Assembly: GCA_963966185.1 (NCBI GenBank)
Contig: CAWZYM010000272.1
Location: 1,383,501-1,447,500, forward strand
From: Rhabditoides inermis
Taxonomy: Eukaryota > Nematoda > Chromadorea > Rhabditida > Rhabditidae
Direction of reading: 5' to 3'
Length of the DNA stretch: 64,000 nucleotides
Shown piece by piece: positions 58,316 to 64,000 of the stretch. Each line of letters opens with the position of its first letter. Within the stretch, counting starts at the first letter, position 1. A program made the position numbers and the translations under genes. The notes under the pieces are model-generated. The model was not told where the DNA came from, ran no database searches, and saw nothing but the letters and a program-made list of their open reading frames with translations.

Positions 58316-60087
58316 AATCCAGTTCTCACTGAGCAGGTCATTCTGCGGCAGCCACTTGACCGGGCGCACGTTGGCCGGGAAGCTGACAGAGTCGTTCTCG
58401 ATCGAGTCGTACCTACAACTACATATCGTAACTTTACTAGTGGGTTTACCTCCACAAAAACGTGTAGTCGGGGAACTTCTCGAAGGCGCGTGCGAACGTC
58501 GCCCGCGTGGCAGATGGGATCAAGGCTGTTGGCACCTGAAAGTGGTCGGAACACTATCACACGCATTTAATACGAATGGTTCATAATCAGCGTGAAAACG
58601 AACAGAAATGCGAACAGAAATTCAATCGTAAAAAAGTTCATGTGCGTACATGTACCTGCGTTCCAAAGGAGAAAATGACCACTCCCTTGTGGCTCTTATT
58701 GAGAATCGCCCGCATTTCATGTGAGAGCGGCCGGGGCGCGCGATACCCAATGCCGCCGACGCACTAAAGATGAACTGAGTTTTGGATTTTGGACAAGTCG
58801 TACAAGCTTACTACAATGAACTGATCTAAAGTGAGATTTCAGCGTTGATAAGCGGCAAGGGAAAACGCAGCAGCAGTGGATATTGTGTTTATACTGGGAA
58901 ACAGAGCGATATGATAATGCCTTTTTATGAAACGTGTACTGAACACTTGAACACCTGAACTTAATGTCTTCAGAACTATGACTTTCGAGTTGATGAAGTT
59001 CTCATTGAATCAGAGCTTAGCAGTTCTATAATTGAGATAGTGAAGCTACTTAAACACCAAAAGTGGTCACCTTGATCTTGTGCGTCATTGGATGAGCGAG
59101 CGCCATGATCTCATTCGAGTTGACAAACATCACAGCTGCCTGGAACCGGAGAGATGAAGTAAGAAATTTCGAATAAGATGCTTTAAAGGAACACTGGCGA
59201 CTTATTTTTGACTCGGAGTATTATTAAAAATATATTATCCCAACACATTTGCAATTTTCGCGAAAGAACGACGATTCTGCGTTACTTTGGAGTCTGCCAC
59301 TGCACCGGTTGCAGACGAAACTTTGAATTACCCGCCAACGTTTCGATACTGCACGTTCGGGTCGGAGACATGAGCGCAAATTAACGACAGCCTCTCACTT
59401 GCTTCATGGCTCAGTGCATGTGCGCTGCGTTGTGGCCCCCGAGCTTCGCGGGTTCAGTTCCGGTCACTGCGAAATGTTTTGCTCGTGTGAAAATGAATTG
59501 TGGCAGGTTGTGGCAGAAATAAGTCGCCACTGTTCCTTCAAAAATATTGAAAAACATGTTAGAAAAAAACGGGCGAGTGTAGCACTCACCCTGGCTATCA
59601 GCTCCTTGTGCGAGGGAAAATCGACGCCCACCGTCGACGCAAAGATGTCTTCCTGAAACAACGCGGTCGAATAAAAACACATTCACCTACATATTGATCA
59701 CTCATTACAGGGTAAAAAAAACTGCACAGAACTGGCGTGTTAGTGCAAATTAAAAAAAAACAAGAAAATCGTGAAACATGTCAGATGTGAGCAACTACTA
59801 TTCATCAGAGTTCACAAAAAATCCTCACCGTCTGCCGTTCATACTTTGGCACGGAGATGAAATGGAATGCGAGTGAGTTGAGAAGGTTGTCGAATCGCTC
59901 GATGAACGTGGACGGGATCTTGGACTGACCGAACATCCAGTCTGGTAAGACAGCAGCGTGATATGGCATTCAGACTGAGAGAGAGAGAGTGAGAGAGAAA
60001 GAGAGAGAAAGAGGGAGGGAGAAAGAGGACAAGAGAGAGAGAAAGAGAAAGAGAGAAAGAGAGAGGGGAGAGAAAGGGAGAGAGAGG

Positions 60088-60146
<59 letters not shown>

Positions 60147-61898
60147 CTCACCGATGACGTATCCGGGCGGTCCGGGCAGACCCATCGCCACCTCGTTCGG
60201 CATAGTGATAGGCGTGGGCAAGTAGAGCGCGTAGGCGTGCAGCGAGTGCTGCAAACACACAGAGTAACGATGATGTTTTAGAAGTCAGAAAATGTAAAAA
60301 CGCTCCGTCGCGCCCAACGCGGATCGAAATCCAGAGAACTAGACGTATCTCGCAAGAACCGCTGTGACTAACAATTTCAGAATGAGTAGGAGTATACCAA
60401 CGAAAAGAGTGAAAATTTAGTTGGTGGTCAAGCCAGACTCGTACATCAACGGATATGCTAACAGCTAATCGACATCGTGTCACCTTGTAGAAGAGAGCAG
60501 GTCCACACAGTCCATAGGCGGACGAGATGCCGAAGTCGTAGTGTCTCTCGCCGATCCAAGCAGACACAAAAGACGAGTTTAACGCTACTGAAATTTTTTC
60601 GGAATGTATTGGTTTTAACTGAGAAAGTTCAACAAAGTGCACATGGTTTTTTTTTCGTCTGGCGTCGGTCGAAACTGACTCATGAATTCATTGAATCATG
60701 CCAATCCAGAACTTGCTTGTGAGTGTGAGCGACACAAATTGAACAAATTGAAGCGACTCACCCCGACAGATTTCATTCTCGCACTCATAGAAGTACTCGA
60801 AGCGCGTCGATCTCAAAAAAAAGTTTGATAAAAGTTTACGTTAAAAAAAAAACACAACCAAAAAGTTTTTAGACACAAAATAGATACAAAGCAAACATGA
60901 AAGAATAGTAGAATGAAATAACAGGAAAAAAAACTCGTTTCGGGACACGGCCTCACCTCGGCGCCGGCTCGAATGGTGCGTTGAGGTGCTGCGCCTTCAG
61001 CCACAGATTCTCACCCTAAAAACACGACAAGATATTCCGATTTTCTGCAGAGAATGCCTACCTCAACAAAAAAAGCTCACACCCATACGCAACATCTAAT
61101 GTGTGATCAGTGGATCAGTCCCGTCACAACTGGTTACTGAGTATCACATGAAATCTTTACTTGATATCGCTGGCTATGTACGTACAAACATCCTCTGTCC
61201 ACTCCTCTCACATTGAACGTGTAGCTTGTGTAGCGGCTGGAATTGCCTGTCACGGTCGTCGGGTCGACTCGGGAGTTGAGACCGCCCATGATCACGTCCT
61301 GGAAAAAAGAACACATTCAGCGTTTACACTTCTAGATTCAATGCAAATGATCGTTCATTGTACGCCTACTTTTCGAATGTGTCTTTCACACGTCATGCTC
61401 TAATATACAAAGTTTGTCAAGTTTAACAAAACAAAAAAAATAGACCTTACTGTGAAAAGAAATGCTTGTTGCACATGCTCGAGACCAATACGAACAAAGT
61501 GTAATGCTAGTTGTGAGAATGACAAAGACTTATAGACAAAAAAATAAGGTGCTTGTCGTGCATGTGTCTGCATACCGCGCTGTTTGCGCGGCACATATCA
61601 TGCACTTTTCTCGTCTCAAAAGAGACAGTCACGTTGTCATAGAGTATACATGTTTCACGTGCATACATATCACTTATCACGATGTGACTGTGCGTCACAA
61701 AATTAGCACATTAATGTTCATCTTAGTTTCACCTATCACTGTTTCAATACCTACCACGCTGTGTCCGCGCTCCACGAGTATGTCTATCAGGTTGTTGGCG
61801 TAGTCGAGGTGGCTTTTGCCAACGAGTGTGAGATGGAAGAGAATTCGGAGCGAGAAGGCGGCTGGCAGCCAGAGAAGCAGAAGCAGGGGTAACCTCAT
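56979..61898 (-). CDS. UDP-glucuronosyltransferase C
   Basis: Seventeen exons (61755-61898, 61212-61298, 60957-61015, 60762-60811, 60484-60587, 60152-60248, 59829-59941, 59590-59652, 59071-59139, 58656-58763, 58450-58535, 58330-58412, 58148-58216, 57759-57823, 57598-57683, 57397-57475, 56979-57179) join in phase to 520 aa. The signal peptide MRLPLLLLLWLPAAFSL follows an acceptor (GATTGCAG), which favours this start over an upstream in-frame Met. GKSH marks the catalytic His. The signature is WLPQNDLL, LFISHMGLNSLNEATHAG and PIFLDQPHNT. The C-terminal helix is CFAVIVLLLLACLWLA with a basic tail. It has two introns absent from A and B (59140-59589, filled by a TIR element, and 58413-58449). No breaks found. 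Confidence 0.9.
57187..57379 (+). repeat. (GTT)n trinucleotide array
   Basis: About 190 bp of GTT with occasional TTTG slips fills the last intron of UGT C. The poly-Gln, poly-Leu and similar frames over it are artefacts. Confidence 0.95.
58258..58316 (+). repeat. (GA)n microsatellite in UGT C intron
   Basis: GA run between exons 11 and 13 of UGT C (numbering from the start codon). Confidence 0.9.
59190..59536. mobile_element. TIR element carrying a tRNA-like block, copy C
   Basis: AGGAACACTGGCGACTTATT at the left and its near complement at the right are inverted repeats. TTAA and TCAA are imperfect flanks. A tRNA-like unit lies at 59402-59475 (CATGGCTCAGTGCATGTGCG; GCGGGTTCAGTTCC). GTTGTGGCAGAAAT near the right end matches copy B. 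It forms most of a 450-bp intron found only in UGT C. Confidence 0.75.
59975..60142 (+). repeat. (GA)n tract in UGT C intron
   Basis: GA repeats with AAAG breaks fill the intron between exons 6 and 7. Confidence 0.9.
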
Positions 61899-62106
61899 AC
61901 TGCAATCGTTCCTAAATAAACAAGGTTTGAATCTGCTTACTATTAGAAAAAAGTGACAAAAGAAGTAGATGCATAGTGGTAAACAAAGTAGGACAATATG
62001 CACAGAACGAAACGCAAATTCGTCAACCACGATGACAGACGTGGTGAGCAGATCACTCGTAAGTACGTCAGTACGTATAATCTAAATAAACGGCGAATAG
62101 GAAACC

Positions 62107-62438
62107 ACACCATCACACCACCACACCACCACACCATCACACCACTACACCACTCACACAACCCACACCACCACTCCTGTACACCACTACACCACCCACA
62201 CCACATATAGGAAATCACACCATCACACCATCACACCATCACACCACCACACCACTAAACTACCACACCATCACATAATCAGTCATGGTGAATAGTGTGG
62301 TTGCGCTAAGTTGTGGTGGTGTGATGGTGTGATGGTGTGGTAGTGTGGTGGTGTGGTGGTGTGGTGGTGTAAGTGGTGTGGTGGTGTGATGGTGAGATGG
62401 TGTGGTGGTGTGATGGTGTGATGGTGTGAACTCCATAT
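62107..62438. repeat. Inverted minisatellite of CACCATCA/CACCACAC units
   Basis: The left array (62107-62275) is CACCACACCATCACACC-like. The right array (62313-62438) is its complement (GGTGTGATGGTGTGG), with a 37-bp unique centre between. It lies upstream of UGT C. Confidence 0.9.
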
Positions 62439-62535
62439 TGCCTAAATAAACTGCAGGAAGGGCATCCGTTCTGACCAAGTTCAGTCTGAATCAGCCGAAA
62501 GGAGCTGTTTAACTGACCACCTACTTGTTGGTTTG

Positions 62536-62576
62536 TTATCAGACTACATACGAACACCGCACTTTTGATAAGATAA
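62536..62576. promoter_or_regulatory. Pair of GATA-type motifs upstream of UGT C
   Basis: TTATCA at 62536-62541 and TGATAAGATAA at 62566-62576 lie about 640-680 bp upstream of the UGT C start. They could be intestinal GATA-factor sites. The distance makes the link weaker than for UGT B. Confidence 0.25.
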
Positions 62577-62854
62577 TCATTGATCGGTGGGTGTGAGACG
62601 TAAGATTTGGGAAAACAAGATGTTTGTAAAAGATTGTTAATGATGTGGCAACAAATTCATTGACCTTTTGATATTATTGACACGATGACACGAAGTTGTT
62701 TTCGAAAAAAAAGATGTTTGGCGATGGAGAATTGCGTCACTCTAAAGTGGACAAAAATCCCAAATGATTGACTGAATTTACACAAGTTATGATTCGCAGG
62801 CACATTGCTACGGTAGCAAGGTTTCAGCAAAACACCTGATTTAGAGAGGATTCG

Positions 62855-62935
62855 AACCCGCGACATGAACCAGCCGAACAGATTGCTAGGCGAATCTCTT
62901 ACCGGTTGCGCCATAGAGACGATGAGTACGACTTG
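62855..62935 (-). repeat. tRNA-like sequence
   Basis: On the minus strand TGGCGCAACCGGTAAGAG resembles an A box and CGCGGGTTCGAATCC a B box, with CCTAGCAATCTG in between. The acceptor stem does not pair. CCTAGCAATCTG also occurs in the next copy. Confidence 0.5.
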
Positions 62936-63135
62936 CTAGTATTGAGGCATCTAGTTGATTTGCGATCAATCAAAGACGGACTGTGCGAAGAAAAACCATT
63001 CATTTTCAGCTGAAACGTATGTTTTCGAACACAATCAAATCGTCTCTCATGCTTGTCGCTTGTGTCTCATTATTGTCTAGTTTTCTTCACAAAAACACAA
63101 GCGCACAGTAGATTATCGCTCAATGAAAGGATCAT

Positions 63136-63226
63136 GCCACGTCCTCAATGGCGCAGTCGGTTAGATGTCAACCTAGCAATCTGCATACTGCGCTCTGTCG
63201 CAGGTTCGAGTCCTGCTACCGCTCGT
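63136..63226 (+). repeat. tRNA-like sequence
   Basis: ATGGCGCAGTCGGTTAGATG, CCTAGCAATCTGCAT and CGCAGGTTCGAGTCCTGC (a good T arm) are present. No acceptor pairing is seen. Related to the copy at 62855, in the opposite orientation. Confidence 0.5.
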
Positions 63227-63229
63227 GTT

Positions 63230-63800
63230 TTACATTCTTTCAAAAGTGACTGTGCTCTTAGTTACCGTACCACCTGTTCGTGGTCTGTTCCCCCATGGGG
63301 GAGATGGTGGGTCTTTTCAATTTTTTGCCAATTTTAGTACTATATTAACGACTTTGAAAGTGTGGACAAAAAGTACATACATACATACCTACTATACAAC
63401 AGTGTGCAGCTGCAAATTTGGTGTTTTTTTCTGTCATTTTGCAAAAGACCACGTGTTTTGTCTTTGATCTTGAGAACATAGATTGACACATCTGATAAGA
63501 ACTGATAAAGTGAAAATGTTTTCGATCACTTAACCTATAGAGCGCCAATCATCATCATCATAGATCATGTCTTCATGTAGCCGAAAATAGTTGTGTGTAA
63601 TGTGTAATGGAAACCTGTTCGATACAAAGATTCTCCTCAAATTTTAACCAACTAGTACAGTTTTCCGCAAAAAAGTAGTCGTGTGGTAGACAAACAAAAT
63701 GTGGTGCACGTACGAAACATTTATAGCGATATCATTGTGAAATATGTTAAGAAACTTTCGAGAAAAAAACAGATACTAGGAAAACCATTTGTTGAGAGAT
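63230..63800. other. No gene seen (3' side of Wnt)
   Basis: AT-rich sequence. It should include the Wnt 3' untranslated region. No exon-like frames found. Confidence 0.45.
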
Positions 63801-63802
63801 TG

Positions 63803-64000
63803 TTACTTGCACGTGTGAACCTGCACATCGTCTACGCACTCCTTGCATTTGACCTGAAAACGGTAGTGTCTGCGAATGGTAGTGCAGATCGCGGTGTTGC
63901 ACCGAGATACACGCAGAAATTGGCGCACACGAACCTGGCAGCACCACACGAATTTGCAGTTGCATTGCGTCTTTCGCCGCTCGATACGCGTGTTGTAGCT
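63803..64000 (-). CDS. Wnt ligand, C-terminal end (cut by window edge)
   Basis: Two minus-strand exons, 63935-64000 and 63803-63853, join in phase 0. They read RRKTQCNCKFVWCCQ, then VKCKECVDDVQVHTCK and a stop. This is the conserved C-terminus of Wnt proteins (CNCKFxWCCxVxCxxC...HxCK), with its Cys ladder complete. Wnts are secreted, lipidated ligands for Frizzled. The rest of the gene lies beyond the right edge, so the paralog cannot be told. The intron is 81 bp. Confidence 0.92.
   Translation of the reverse strand, partial: SYNTRIERRKTQCNCKFVWCCQVRVRQFLRVSRCNTAICTTIRRHYRFQVKCKECVDDVQVHTCK

Noticed and set aside
62855..63226. Functional tRNA genes
   Set aside because: A and B boxes are present, but acceptor stems do not pair and spacing is irregular. 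They look like tRNA-derived repeats or pseudogenes. The same applies to 2646, 28912, 29765, 35162 and 59402.

Overview
This is nuclear DNA of a nematode. The evidence is a set of spliced genes with GT-AG introns that encode nematode-typical families: three tandem UDP-glucuronosyltransferases (UGTs), three seven-transmembrane (7TM) chemoreceptors (one clearly Srx-type) plus a broken fourth, and the C-terminus of a Wnt. A SH3-rich intersectin-like gene and a RhoGEF-PH-C2 gene lie at the left edge. The species cannot be named from the sequence. Most genes are split into many short exons, so long unspliced reading frames mostly mislead. I rebuilt the gene models by hand from splice sites and reading-frame phase; all lengths below come from those models.

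Layout. 1-3893 (+): last three SH3 domains of an intersectin-like protein, ending in TAG. 4309-7992 (+): a complete DH-PH-C2 protein (585 aa), starting about 415 bp after that stop. In most animals these two parts are one protein (intersectin-L); here they look like two genes, perhaps an operon. 8.3-9.6 kb: UGT remnants. 9675-14792 (-): intact UGT A (521 aa, 14 exons). 15-22.6 kb: repeats, including a composite element carrying a large hairpin, other palindromes, and a TIR element with pogo-like ends. 22635-25570 (+): complete Srx-type chemoreceptor (314 aa, 10 exons) with a 1-kb foldback element in one intron. 26-30.5 kb: non-LTR retrotransposon pieces, a broken chemoreceptor and tRNA-like repeats. 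31-35.5 kb: repeats and small unresolved frames. 35508-36721 (-): Srx-like chemoreceptor with one homopolymer frameshift. 37-39.9 kb: mostly empty. 39967-50199 (-): intact UGT B (517 aa, 15 exons), its introns swollen by a retrotransposon and a composite element. 50.2-53.2 kb: little. 53289-56710 (+): another 7TM receptor. 56979-61898 (-): intact UGT C (520 aa, 17 exons). 62-63.3 kb: inverted minisatellite and tRNA-like sequences. 63803-64000 (-): last two exons of a Wnt gene, running off the edge.

Function. The UGTs are ER membrane enzymes of xenobiotic and endobiotic conjugation. They share one intron-rich ancestor but differ in intron positions near the N-terminus and at one site in UGT C. 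GATA-type motifs (TGATAA/AGATAAG) upstream of each fit intestinal expression, by inference. The receptors and UGTs are interleaved environmental-response families, typical of fast-evolving nematode chromosome regions.

The most unusual content is in the repeats. (1) A composite element (GC-rich palindrome-led core, GA tail, 100-150 bp-arm hairpin) occurs at least four times, and the two arms of each copy share private changes. (2) A 0.36-0.63 kb TIR family with TTRA target duplications carries a different tRNA-like block in each of three copies; one copy fills an intron that exists only in UGT C.
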